Of a stretch of 58,575 nt of DNA, positions 33,932 to 42,686 are shown piece by piece; position 1 is the stretch's first letter; each line of letters starts with the position of its first letter. The stretch spans positions 1-58,575 of the forward strand of contig JAQXIW010000072.1 in the NCBI GenBank assembly GCA_029007985.1, given 5' to 3'. The stretch comes from Oscillospiraceae bacterium (lineage in GTDB: Bacteria > Bacillota > Clostridia > Oscillospirales > Ruminococcaceae). A model generated the notes under the pieces. It saw only the letters and a list, made by a program, of their open reading frames with translations. It had not been told where the DNA came from and ran no database searches. The translations under genes and the position numbers were made by a program.

Positions 33932-34051
33932 ATGGTCAGTGGTAATAATGGCGGCAATGCAATTTTTGTCACTGGTTCAGAACAGGCGCGGGATAATGAA
34001 GGTGATGAAGAACACCGATCCGCGACTGCAAAACTGAAATTTTTAACTTAA
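33932..34051 (+). CDS. Possible 39-residue leader peptide of the AbgT gene
   Basis: A short frame beginning MVSGNNGGNAIFVTGSEQ and ending LKFLT. A strong site (GGAAGGGGTG) lies just before ATG 33932, as good as that of any gene around. It stops 37 bp before abgT. It is hydrophilic and I recognise no family. It could be a regulatory leader peptide, a tiny protein or chance. Confidence 0.4.
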   Translation: MVSGNNGGNAIFVTGSEQARDNEGDEEHRSATAKLKFLT

Positions 34052-34088
34052 CCCCGTTTCTTCAAGGGTATTTATTGAGAGGTAATTT

Positions 34089-35624
34089 ATGGATACTAAG
34101 AAAGAAAAAAAATCGTTTGTTGACAAGTGGCTGAGCGGTGTTGAAAAAGCCATCAACAAACTGCCAAGCCCGTTTACAATGTTTATTGCGCTGTTTTTTA
34201 TAGTGGCGATATTCTCATTCATATTCAGAAACGTATCGGTTATCAATCCGTCCACGGGTGAAACGGTACGGGTACAGAACTTTTTCTCTCAGGCAGGTCT
34301 TGAGTGGATTTTGAAAAACATGACGACAAACTTTTCCGGTTTTGCGTCATTGGGTCTTGTTTTGACAATGACTCTCGGTATTTCTCTTTGCGAACAGGTC
34401 GGTCTCGTTGACGCCGTCCTCAAAAAGAGCATGGGTAACGTCTCACGGGCTATGATACCTTACATTGTCGCCCTCATCGGTACATGCGGCAACCTTGCAT
34501 CCGACACTTGTTCCGTTCTTGTTCCGCCGCTTGCCGCCATCGCATTTTTGGGCGTGGGCAGAAGCCCTGTCGCCGGCTTGCTCTGCGGCTGGATTTCCGC
34601 CAACGCAGGTTTCTCGGCAAACCTTATGATTGCCGGTACGGACTCGCTTTTGGCAGGTATCACAAACACATCAATTAAGATTCTGCTCGGTGAAGACACA
34701 ACATTCCTTGTTGACTCGGCATGTAACTGGTATTTCATGGCTGCGTCTACAATCCTGGTAACAATTATTATCGGCTGGTGTACAAACCACCTTATTGAGC
34801 CAAAACTCGGCGCATACCACGGCGAAACAGTCGTATCTACCGACGACCTCACACCTATTCAGCTCAAAGCTTTGAAGAGAACAGGCATCGTATTGCTTGT
34901 TTACATTGCAATCATCGTTGCCGGTATTGCGGCAGGCCCTCTTGCCAACCAGAAGACAGGCGGCATCGTAGGCTCTGTATTCCTTTCCGGTCTTATACCT
35001 ATCATTCTCATTATGTTCATTCTCTGCGGTGTCACTTACGGCGTCTCAACCGGTGTTATCAAGAGTGAAAGAGATGTTACAAGCAAATTCACAAAAGCCA
35101 TGGCAAACATGGGCTCATTCGTCGCATTCTGTTTTGCCGGCGGTCAGTTTACAGCCCTCTTTTCATGGACAAAGCTGGGCACAATCGTCGCCATCAAGGG
35201 CGCAGAGCTCCTCCAGTCAATCGGTTTCACAGGCGTCGCATTCTTTATCTGCTTCATTTTGATGACAATGTGCATCAACTTCCTCATGGGCTCCGGCTCG
35301 GCAAAATGGACAATTCTCGGCCCGGTATTCGTACCTATGATGATGCTCTTGGGCTACCACCCGGCATTCATTCAGATGCTTTACAGAATAGGCGATTCAC
35401 CTACGAACGCAATTGCTCCTCTGGGCGCATATCTGTATATGTCACTTGCCGTTATGAACGAAAAGTACGACAAGGATATGAAACTCGGTACATTTATCGC
35501 AAACTGTATTCCTACGGTATTCATTCTCCAATTCATTTGGATAGGATTTGCGATAGTATGGTATCTCATCGGCTTGCCGATAGGCCCGGGCGTATCTACG
35601 CTCTTGCCGGCAGGCGTGCTGTAG
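34089..35624 (+). CDS. abgT: AbgT-family transporter (p-aminobenzoyl-glutamate type)
   Basis: A 511-residue membrane protein, normal for AbgT, with about 11-13 hydrophobic segments and two hairpin regions. Family blocks are NKLPSPFTMFIALF near the start, GTCGNLASDTCSVLVPPLAA in the first half and MGSGSAKWTILGPVFVPMMMLLGYHP and RIGDSPTNAIAPLGAYL in the second. Relatives import p-aminobenzoyl-glutamate or export sulfonamides; which one applies here is not visible. GAGAGG precedes ATG 34089. No abgA or abgB hydrolase gene is adjacent. Confidence 0.92.
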   Translation: MDTKKEKKSFVDKWLSGVEKAINKLPSPFTMFIALFFIVAIFSFIFRNVSVINPSTGETVRVQNFFSQAGLEWILKNMTTNFSGFASLGLVLTMTLGISLCEQVGLVDAVLKKSMGNVSRAMIPYIVALIGTCGNLASDTCSVLVPPLAAIAFLGVGRSPVAGLLCGWISANAGFSANLMIAGTDSLLAGITNTSIKILLGEDTTFLVDSACNWYFMAASTILVTIIIGWCTNHLIEPKLGAYHGETVVSTDDLTPIQLKALKRTGIVLLVYIAIIVAGIAAGPLANQKTGGIVGSVFLSGLIPIILIMFILCGVTYGVSTGVIKSERDVTSKFTKAMANMGSFVAFCFAGGQFTALFSWTKLGTIVAIKGAELLQSIGFTGVAFFICFILMTMCINFLMGSGSAKWTILGPVFVPMMMLLGYHPAFIQMLYRIGDSPTNAIAPLGAYLYMSLAVMNEKYDKDMKLGTFIANCIPTVFILQFIWIGFAIVWYLIGLPIGPGVSTLLPAGVL

Positions 35625-35634
35625 TACAAAATTT

Positions 35635-35663
35635 AAGAGACGGTTTGTACCGTCTCTTTTTAT
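35635..35663 (+). terminator. Terminator between abgT and rnr
   Basis: A 10-bp stem AAGAGACGGT / ACCGTCTCTT with a TTGT loop, then TTTATTT. It reaches the rnr stop codon, and the converging genes probably share it. Confidence 0.85.
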
Positions 35664-37900
35664 TTGCGCTTATACTTAATTCGTCTGTCTGATTTTTGTC
35701 TTTCGGCTTTGCCGCCTTTTTTGCGGCTTTTTGTCGGGGTTTCGGTTTGCGGCTCCGTCTTTTTTGCAACCGTTGTCTTAGACACTTTTATGTGAACGGG
35801 GTTGTCCGCGTCAGTCACCATATCAATGTTGCCGTTCAGAATATCGGCGTTTGTCACCTTGACGGCAATCTTGTCGCCCACCGTGTACTCTCTGCCGGTG
35901 TATTTACAGTACAGGCTGTACCCCTCGTTAAGAGTCGGCTGTATCATATCAAGCCGGGACACATGCACCAGCCCTTCCGCCGTGTTGTCGAGCATAACAT
36001 ATATGCCGAATGAGGTCACGGATGTCACCGTACCAATAAAGCTCTCGCCGATGTGACGGCTCATAATCTCCGCCTTGTATATCTCGTCGGCGTCTCTTTC
36101 GATTTGGGTGGCGATTATCTCTCTTTCCGACGCCTGTTTTGACCGTGAGATTACATATTTGTCATATCTTTTCTTTATCCGGTCAATGTCTTTGCCGGCC
36201 AGATAATCAGACATTATTCTGTGTATTGCCAGGTCGGAATATCGTCTGATAGGCGAAGTGAAATGGGAATAATCGTTCAAAGCCAGCGAAAAATGGCCTA
36301 TTTTCTGCTCTGAATACCTGGCTTTTGACTGAGAGCGCAAAATCATTCTGTGCACCGTAGTTTCAAGCGGTGTGTCTCTCGTATCGTCCAGTATTCTGCT
36401 CATTTCAAATCTGATTGAATCCTTGTCGGAACAGTTAAACGGAATATTCATTCTCAACAGATTGTCGGACAATGCAGACATTTTTTCCTCCGACGGCTCC
36501 TCGTGGATTCGGTAAATAAAAGGCAGTTCGTGCTTTTTGGCAAATTTTGCGGCGCAGCTGTTAGCCAAAATCATAAATTCTTCTATGATTTGCTCGCTCT
36601 CGCCGGAAACGCGTTTTTTCACATCGACGGCTGTGCCGTTTTTGTCAAAAACAATGTACGCCTCGTCGCTCTCGATATTGAGATATCCTCTTTTGTTTCT
36701 CTTTCGGCGCAAAAGTCCGAAAAGCTCGTCGGCTGTGAAAATTTCATCCCACACAATGCGGTACTTTTCTTTGAGTTCGTCGGTGACATCCCCGGCTAAA
36801 ATCGAGTTTATCTCGGAATACACGCCTTTTACGCGGCTGCGTATCAGCGATTTTGTAAATCGGTAATCCGTCAAATTGCCCTCTCCGTCCAGCCGCATGA
36901 TACATGAGAACGCCAGCCTCTCACGGTTTTCGTTGAGAGAGCACACATCGTTGGAGAATTCGACCGGCAGCATCGGGATGACCGTGTCGCCGTAGTAAAT
37001 CGAAGTGCCCCTGCGGTATGCGTCGGAATCACATTCCGTGCCGCCCCTGACATAAAAGCTGACATCGGCTATGTGAACGCCCAACTCATAGCCGTTTCCG
37101 GTCTTTTTGATGTGAATGGCGTCGTCGATATCCTTTGTCGACCGGGAGTCAATCGTGAAAATGTCAATGTCGGTAAAATTTTCTCTTTTTTGTGCCTCGG
37201 CGGCAAAATCCGTGTTTCTTATTAACCTCTGCGCCTCTTCGATGACTTTTTTCGGGAAGGCGGTCTCGACCTCTTTTGAGGCGATAAGCACATCCGTCGC
37301 CTTTTTCGATGATGAGACCTTGCCGATGACCGAAGTGACCGTACAGGTCAGGCTTCTGTGGGTTGTGCCTCTGCCTTTGACAGACACAATAACTATGTCT
37401 TCATTTTGTGCGTAAGGCCTGTTTTCCACCCTCATTTTCACATAAGGGCAATCCAAGAGCGTGGCGTACATTCTGCCGTACTCGTAGGAAATTACGGCGG
37501 CAAGGCTTTGTTTTTCCCTTGTAATCCGCACTATTTCACCCTCGATGTCTCGGCGGTTTGACGGTATTTTTTTAACCGTGACCTCGTCGCCCGGCAATGC
37601 GCCCATCATAAGTCTGCCGGAGATAAAAATGTCGCCCGGCTCGTTTTCAAGCTTTACAAAGCCGAAATTTTCCGTCAGCTTGACCACCGTGCCTCTAAAT
37701 AATTCGCCGTCCGGGGCTTTGCCTTTTTTCTTTTTTTCTTTTATCACAACCGTTCCGTTGATTTCGTCAATCAGGCCTTCGTTGTAAAGCTCGTTCATAG
37801 CGGCAAAGAATTTTCTGCTCGCCTTGAATTTCGATTGAAGTTTTTTGAATTTAACGGGGCCTTTTCTAAGCTCCCGCAGAATTTTTTCTTTTATTGGCAT
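35660..37900 (-). CDS. rnr: Ribonuclease R
   Basis: A 746-residue exoribonuclease: an N-terminal winged helix (1-55), cold-shock domains (about 65-210), an RNB catalytic domain with STKDIDDAIHI (about 254-264), an S1 domain (about 625-705) and a Lys-rich tail. It degrades structured RNA 3' to 5'. It follows secG, as in many Firmicutes; smpB, often next, is absent here. AAGGA precedes the ATG. Confidence 0.97.
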   Translation of the reverse strand: MPIKEKILRELRKGPVKFKKLQSKFKASRKFFAAMNELYNEGLIDEINGTVVIKEKKKKGKAPDGELFRGTVVKLTENFGFVKLENEPGDIFISGRLMMGALPGDEVTVKKIPSNRRDIEGEIVRITREKQSLAAVISYEYGRMYATLLDCPYVKMRVENRPYAQNEDIVIVSVKGRGTTHRSLTCTVTSVIGKVSSSKKATDVLIASKEVETAFPKKVIEEAQRLIRNTDFAAEAQKRENFTDIDIFTIDSRSTKDIDDAIHIKKTGNGYELGVHIADVSFYVRGGTECDSDAYRRGTSIYYGDTVIPMLPVEFSNDVCSLNENRERLAFSCIMRLDGEGNLTDYRFTKSLIRSRVKGVYSEINSILAGDVTDELKEKYRIVWDEIFTADELFGLLRRKRNKRGYLNIESDEAYIVFDKNGTAVDVKKRVSGESEQIIEEFMILANSCAAKFAKKHELPFIYRIHEEPSEEKMSALSDNLLRMNIPFNCSDKDSIRFEMSRILDDTRDTPLETTVHRMILRSQSKARYSEQKIGHFSLALNDYSHFTSPIRRYSDLAIHRIMSDYLAGKDIDRIKKRYDKYVISRSKQASEREIIATQIERDADEIYKAEIMSRHIGESFIGTVTSVTSFGIYVMLDNTAEGLVHVSRLDMIQPTLNEGYSLYCKYTGREYTVGDKIAVKVTNADILNGNIDMVTDADNPVHIKVSKTTVAKKTEPQTETPTKSRKKGGKAERQKSDRRIKYKRK

Positions 37901-37916
37901 ATTCTTTCCTTATACG

Positions 37917-37946
37917 ATAAAAAGCCGTCACACACAGTAACGGCTT
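37917..37946 (-). terminator. Terminator between secG and rnr
   Basis: A 7-bp stem AAGCCGT / ACGGCTT (37922-37928, 37940-37946) followed by TTTATC on the minus strand. It may let only part of transcription pass into rnr. Confidence 0.65.
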
Positions 37947-37964
37947 AAAGTTATCCTGTTAAAA

Positions 37965-38207
37965 TTAAGCGGCAATTCTTGCGATTGCGGCAACAGCGAT
38001 GGCCAATACAAAGAACGCAACGCCCGCATAAACGGTAGTCTTTGCAATTTTAGCGTCTGTTGAGCGTGACTGCATATCCATATACATATCCGTACCGCCG
38101 CCGACAGTACCCAGACCGCCCTTTGGCTCCTGTACAAGAACGAGTGCGGCAATGATTACGCCGCAGACGATGAGAAGTACGCCGCTTACTATTTCCAAAA
38201 TACTCAT
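37965..38207 (-). CDS. secG: Preprotein translocase subunit SecG
   Basis: An 80-residue protein with two membrane segments (about 4-26 and 55-75) around the SecG loop VLVQEPKGGLGTVGGG. It assists the SecYEG channel. AAAGGT lies a little far (12 nt) from ATG 38207. The loop's D/M-rich part DMYMDMQSR is as in clostridial SecG. Confidence 0.93.
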   Translation of the reverse strand: MSILEIVSGVLLIVCGVIIAALVLVQEPKGGLGTVGGGTDMYMDMQSRSTDAKIAKTTVYAGVAFFVLAIAVAAIARIAA

Positions 38208-38304
38208 TGTATCTGTTACCTTTCAATAATGCAATTTATGACTTATATAAATATACCACAACACACAAATTTTTGCAATAATAAATTATTGATAAATCTA
38301 TGAA

Positions 38305-40557
38305 TTATTCCAGAGTCATCTGTGTGGCGATGTCCTCGGCTTTCAGCGGCGTGCCCCGAGCTGGTATGCTCTTTGCCCTGCGCCTCGACGCGCCTTCGAT
38401 TTGGGCGTCTTGTGCAGTCTGCGCGCTCTTCACAGCCCGGCCTTTTTTGAGGGTCATGACCTGTACGCCGACGGAGTTTTTAGTGGATTTTTCCGGAATT
38501 GTCGCGGAATTGACAATCACCGCCTTTGCCCGGGTGGAAACAAGCACGATGTCAACAGCCTCCGTGACACAGAGAATGTCGACGACCTTTGACTTGTCTG
38601 AAAACGCGTTGATGAGCTTGCGCCTGTTTTGTTTTGTCTCGTAGGCGGAAAGCGGTATTTTGGCAACTTTGCCGTTTTCAAAACAGAACAGCAGCCGGCC
38701 CTTGTACCGATTTATTATTAAAACCTTTATAACGCTTTCGTTTTCCTCCATACCCAGCTTTGCCGGCAGATACTCGCCCAAAGCCGACCGCTTTGTATCG
38801 GCAAAGTCATTGAGTTTTGCCTTGTAGACAGAGCATTTGTCGGTGAACACCAGCGCCGTCCGGTCATTTGTACACTCGGTGTGCAGCACGATTTCATCGT
38901 CTTGTTTAAGTTTCTGTTCTGACGCCATTCGCAGTGAAGCCGGGGTAATCTTTTTGAGATAGCCGCCCCTTGTGGCGAATACATGACACCGATAAGCCGG
39001 GATTTCCTCCGGCTCCTCCTCGATGTCGACCGACCGCGTGCCGTATTTTATTTCGCTCTTTCTGTCGGCGCCGTATTTTTTTATCACATTTTCCAGCTCG
39101 GAAATGATAATCTTTTTGACCTTGCTCTCGCTTTTTAATACGGATTCCAGCTCGGCTATGTCCTTTTCAAGTTGTTCTCTCTCGTCGATTCTCTTGATTA
39201 TGTAGTTTCTGTTAAGCTGTCTCAGTCTTATTTCGGCGACATATTCCGCCTGTACTTCGTCTATTCCGAAGCCTATCATCAAGTTCGGTACGACCTCTTT
39301 CTCGTCCTCGGTGTTTCTGACGATTGAAACGGCTTTGTCGATGTCCAAAAGTATCCGTTCAAGGCCCTTTACCAGATGCAGACGGCTCTTTTTTCCCTGT
39401 AAATCGTGGAAAACGCGGCGGCGGACACATTCGTATCTGAAAGCTATCCATTCCGTTATGATTTCGCGCACGCCCATAACCTTAGGCGCGCCGGCAATGA
39501 GAACATTGAAATTCGCGGAAAAGTTATCTTCGAGAGGGGTCATTTTGAAGAGTCTTTGCATCAGCTTTTCCGGGTCTTTGCCGCGTTTTAAGTCAAAAGT
39601 GATTTTCAAACCCTTCAGGTCGGTCTCGTCTCTCATATCGGAAATTTCCGTTATCTTACCCCGCTTTACCAGCTCGGCGACCTTGTCCATTATGGCCTCG
39701 ACGGTGGTGGTCGGCGGGATTTGAGTGACCTCTATCAAATTGTCCTCTTTGACATAGTTCCATTTTGACTGTACCCTGACTCTGCCTCTGCCGGTCTCGT
39801 AAATGCCGTCAATGTCGCTTTCGTCATAGAGGATATAGCCGCCCCCGACGAAATCCGGCGCCGGCAGAGTGTCTTTGACATTGTGGTTTTCATCTCGCAA
39901 AAGAGCTATTGTGGTGTTGCACACCTCGGCCAAATTAAACGAACATATAGATGACGCCATGCCGACGGCGATGCCGAGGGTGTTGTTCGTCAGAATGTTC
40001 GGAAATGTGACCGGCAAAAGGGTAGGCTCTTTCATTGTAGAGTCGTAATTGTCGACAAAATCCACCGTGTCGCTGTCTATGTCGCGGAAAAGCTCCTCAC
40101 ATACCGGCTCTAATTTAGCCTCGGTGTAACGGGAGGCGGCGTAAGCCATGCCCGACGAGTAGGCCTTGCCGAAGTTGCCCTTGCTGTCTACAAACGGGAC
40201 GAGCAAAGCCTCGTTGCCACGGGAAAGTCTGACCATCGTCTCGTAAATTGCGGCGTCGCCGTGTGGGTTTAATTTCATCGTCTGACCGACAATGTTGGCG
40301 GATTTTGTGCGGTTGCCCTTCAAAAGCCCCATGCCGTACATTGTATAGAGCAGTTTTCTGTGGGACGGCTTGAAGCCGTCAATTTCCGGCAAAGCTCTGG
40401 ACACAATGACAGACATGGCGTAAGGCATGTAGTTTGTCTCGAGAGTGTCGGTTATCGCGCTCTCTATTATTTCGCCGGCGGAAAGTATCTCTACGCTTTC
40501 GTCAACAGAGGCTTTCTTTGGCTTGTTGTCTGTTTTAGTCTGTTTTTTTCTTGGCAT
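38305..40557 (-). CDS. parC: Type IIA topoisomerase subunit A, ParC-like, divergent
   Basis: A 750-residue protein. The winged-helix domain holds the catalytic Tyr144 (AASRYTEAK). Then come the tower, the coiled coil and a beta-propeller-like C-terminal region without a clear GyrA box, which favours topoisomerase IV over gyrase. The usual YHPHGD-S is LNPHGD-A here: Asn97 replaces a conserved His and Ala102 sits where quinolone-sensitive enzymes have Ser. The basic tails at both ends are long. It lies 12 bp after the B subunit gene, with AAGGAG. It cuts and passes DNA with the neighbouring subunit; a true gyrase pair would lie elsewhere. Confidence 0.87.
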   Translation of the reverse strand: MPRKKQTKTDNKPKKASVDESVEILSAGEIIESAITDTLETNYMPYAMSVIVSRALPEIDGFKPSHRKLLYTMYGMGLLKGNRTKSANIVGQTMKLNPHGDAAIYETMVRLSRGNEALLVPFVDSKGNFGKAYSSGMAYAASRYTEAKLEPVCEELFRDIDSDTVDFVDNYDSTMKEPTLLPVTFPNILTNNTLGIAVGMASSICSFNLAEVCNTTIALLRDENHNVKDTLPAPDFVGGGYILYDESDIDGIYETGRGRVRVQSKWNYVKEDNLIEVTQIPPTTTVEAIMDKVAELVKRGKITEISDMRDETDLKGLKITFDLKRGKDPEKLMQRLFKMTPLEDNFSANFNVLIAGAPKVMGVREIITEWIAFRYECVRRRVFHDLQGKKSRLHLVKGLERILLDIDKAVSIVRNTEDEKEVVPNLMIGFGIDEVQAEYVAEIRLRQLNRNYIIKRIDEREQLEKDIAELESVLKSESKVKKIIISELENVIKKYGADRKSEIKYGTRSVDIEEEPEEIPAYRCHVFATRGGYLKKITPASLRMASEQKLKQDDEIVLHTECTNDRTALVFTDKCSVYKAKLNDFADTKRSALGEYLPAKLGMEENESVIKVLIINRYKGRLLFCFENGKVAKIPLSAYETKQNRRKLINAFSDKSKVVDILCVTEAVDIVLVSTRAKAVIVNSATIPEKSTKNSVGVQVMTLKKGRAVKSAQTAQDAQIEGASRRRAKSIPARGTPLKAEDIATQMTLE

Positions 40558-40569
40558 AAATTCTCCTTG

Positions 40570-42558
40570 TTACGAGAGGTCGAGCCGGTCGATATAGTCT
40601 GCGCCGAACTCCCGAATATGCTGTTTTCTGCCCTCAAGGTTGTCGCCCAAGAGCATTTCGAAAACCGCCCGGGTCTTTTCGACATCGTCGCGGCACACTT
40701 TAATAAGGCGCCTTGACGCCGGGTTCATTGTGGTCATCCACATCATTTCCGCCTCGTTTTCGCCCAAGCCTTTTGAGCGCTGAATAGTAAATTTTGCGCC
40801 CTTAATTCTCTCTAAAACATCGGCTTTTTCCGCCTCGGTATAGGCAAAATAAGTCTTTGTCCGGGTGTTGATTTCATACAGCGGAGATTCGGCGATATAG
40901 ACCTTGCCCTCGTCGATGAGAGCCGGCGTAAGCCTGTAAAGCATCGCCAAAATAAGAGTGCGAATCTGAAATCCGTCCACATCGGCATCGGTGCATATTA
41001 TGACTTTATTCCATCTGAGGTTGTCGATATTGAATGTGGATATGCCGTTGTTTTTGTATTTTGCCGGGCTTTCCACGCCGCAGCCCAGCACCTTTATCAA
41101 GTCTGTTATGATAGGGCTTTTGAATATTCTGTCGTAGTCAACCTTGAGACAGTTCAATATTTTACCCCTGACCGGCATAAGAGCCTGAAACTGTGCGTCA
41201 CGGCTGGTTTTGCAGGCGCCGAGAGCCGAATCGCCCTCGACGATGTAAATTTCTCTTTGCGAAATGTCTTTTGAGCGGCAATCGACAAATTTTTCCACTC
41301 TGTTTGCAATGTCTATCTGTGCGGACAGGGTCTTTTTTATGCCCCGTCGGGTTTTGTCCGCCTGTTCTCTCGACTGCTTATTTACCAAAACCTGTTTTGC
41401 TACCCTGTCGGCCTCCTCAGGATTTTCGATAAAATAAACTTCGAGAGAGTGTTTTAAGAATTTTGTCATTGCCGAGGCGACAAATTTGTTGGTTATCGCC
41501 TTTTTTGTCTGATTTTCATAGCTTGTGAGCGTGGAAAAACAGGACGAAACAAAAATGAGACAGTCCTCGATGTCCTCAAATTTCAGTTTTTCGTCATTCT
41601 TTTTGTACATGCCCTTTTTCTTGAAATAGTCGTCAAAAAAGCTCCTAAACGCGCTTTTAAGAGCTGTTTCCGGGCTGCCGCCGTGCTCGAGATAGGAGGA
41701 ATTGTGAAAATATTCCACCTTTGAAACCTTGTTGGAAAAGGCATAGGCTACATTCATATTGAGGCGGTATTCCGGTCTGTCCGCCGCGTCTCTGCCTGTG
41801 ACATCGTCGGAATTGAACACCGTTTTTGACAGAGCGTTCTCGCCCGCCAGCTCGGAGACATAGTCTGCAATGCCGTTTTCGTAAAAATAGCGCTCTTCTT
41901 CAAATCCGCCGTCGGTTTCATTGCGGAAAATAAACTCAATACCCGGGTTTACTATCGACTGTTTTTTGATGACATCCCGGTAGTATTCCTTTGACACATC
42001 AATGTCGGAAAAGACCTCTTTGTCCGGTTTCCATTTTATTTTTGAGCCGGTATGGGCTTTTTTCGGCGCCTCGGTCTTGTGCAGACCGCCCACATTTTCG
42101 CCCTTTTCGAAATCGAGATGGTAAACAAATCCGTCTCGGGTGATGTCCGCGGTCATGTATTCCGAGGCGTACTGGGTGGCGCAAAGGCCCAGACCGTTTG
42201 TACCCAGAGAATATTCGTAGTTGCCGCCGGCGTTGTTTTCGTATTTGCCGCCGGCGTACATCTCACAGAACACCAATTCCCAGTTGTAGCGGTTTTCCTT
42301 GTTGTTGAAATCAACCGGGATGCCTCTGCCCATGTCCTCGACCTCGACGGATTTATCCATAAACCTGGTCACCGTGATTTTTTTGCCGTAGCCTTCGCGT
42401 GCCTCGTCTATCGAGTTTGTAAATATTTCAAAAATCGCCTGCTGACAGCCCTCGATGCCGTCCGAGCCGAAAATGACCGCCGGTCTTTTTCTGACTCTGT
42501 CCGCCCCTTTGAGCAGGCTGATTGTTTCGTTGTCGTATCTTTCGGTTTTCTTAGCCAT
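40570..42558 (-). CDS. parE: Type IIA topoisomerase subunit B, ParE-like, divergent
   Basis: A 662-residue GHKL ATPase plus TOPRIM protein. ATP-site residues Glu44, Asn48, Asp51, Glu52, Asp75 and GRGIP, and QTK at 350-352, are kept. TOPRIM acids are EGD (441-443) and DADVDG (524-529). Several normally fixed spots differ: EGDSALG instead of EGDSAGG, DGFQIRT instead of DGAHIRT, and HGGSPETAL where EGGTH is usual. It pairs with the ParC-like subunit and should separate daughter chromosomes. AAAGGGA precedes ATG 42558, with a consensus promoter upstream. Confidence 0.88.
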   Translation of the reverse strand: MAKKTERYDNETISLLKGADRVRKRPAVIFGSDGIEGCQQAIFEIFTNSIDEAREGYGKKITVTRFMDKSVEVEDMGRGIPVDFNNKENRYNWELVFCEMYAGGKYENNAGGNYEYSLGTNGLGLCATQYASEYMTADITRDGFVYHLDFEKGENVGGLHKTEAPKKAHTGSKIKWKPDKEVFSDIDVSKEYYRDVIKKQSIVNPGIEFIFRNETDGGFEEERYFYENGIADYVSELAGENALSKTVFNSDDVTGRDAADRPEYRLNMNVAYAFSNKVSKVEYFHNSSYLEHGGSPETALKSAFRSFFDDYFKKKGMYKKNDEKLKFEDIEDCLIFVSSCFSTLTSYENQTKKAITNKFVASAMTKFLKHSLEVYFIENPEEADRVAKQVLVNKQSREQADKTRRGIKKTLSAQIDIANRVEKFVDCRSKDISQREIYIVEGDSALGACKTSRDAQFQALMPVRGKILNCLKVDYDRIFKSPIITDLIKVLGCGVESPAKYKNNGISTFNIDNLRWNKVIICTDADVDGFQIRTLILAMLYRLTPALIDEGKVYIAESPLYEINTRTKTYFAYTEAEKADVLERIKGAKFTIQRSKGLGENEAEMMWMTTMNPASRRLIKVCRDDVEKTRAVFEMLLGDNLEGRKQHIREFGADYIDRLDLS

Positions 42559-42603
42559 TAAAGTCCCTTTTATTTGATAAAATAATTATATATACAATGT
42601 AGT

Positions 42604-42633
42604 ATTATATTATAGCATTGGCGGGATTGTCAA
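42604..42633 (-). promoter_or_regulatory. Promoter of parE-parC
   Basis: On the minus strand TTGACA (42628-42633), 18 bp and TATAAT (42604-42609), with a second overlapping TATAAT at 42609-42614. Confidence 0.75.
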
Positions 42634-42650
42634 ATATTGTTGTATATGGC

Positions 42651-42678
42651 AAAAAAATCCCACTCGGGTGAGTGGGAT
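42651..42678 (-). terminator. Terminator of the baiN-cmk-plsC-ispH/rpsA operon
   Basis: A 9-bp stem ATCCCACTC / GAGTGGGAT with a 4-nt loop, followed by a run of T's on the minus strand, 8 bp past the stop. Confidence 0.9.
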
Positions 42679-42686
42679 AAATTTGA

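Noticed and set aside
38305..42558. The topoisomerase pair as DNA gyrase (gyrA/gyrB).
   Set aside because: The A subunit lacks a clear GyrA box, the B subunit is divergent and the genes sit away from a replication-origin context. The ParC/ParE-like label is kept, with its divergence noted.
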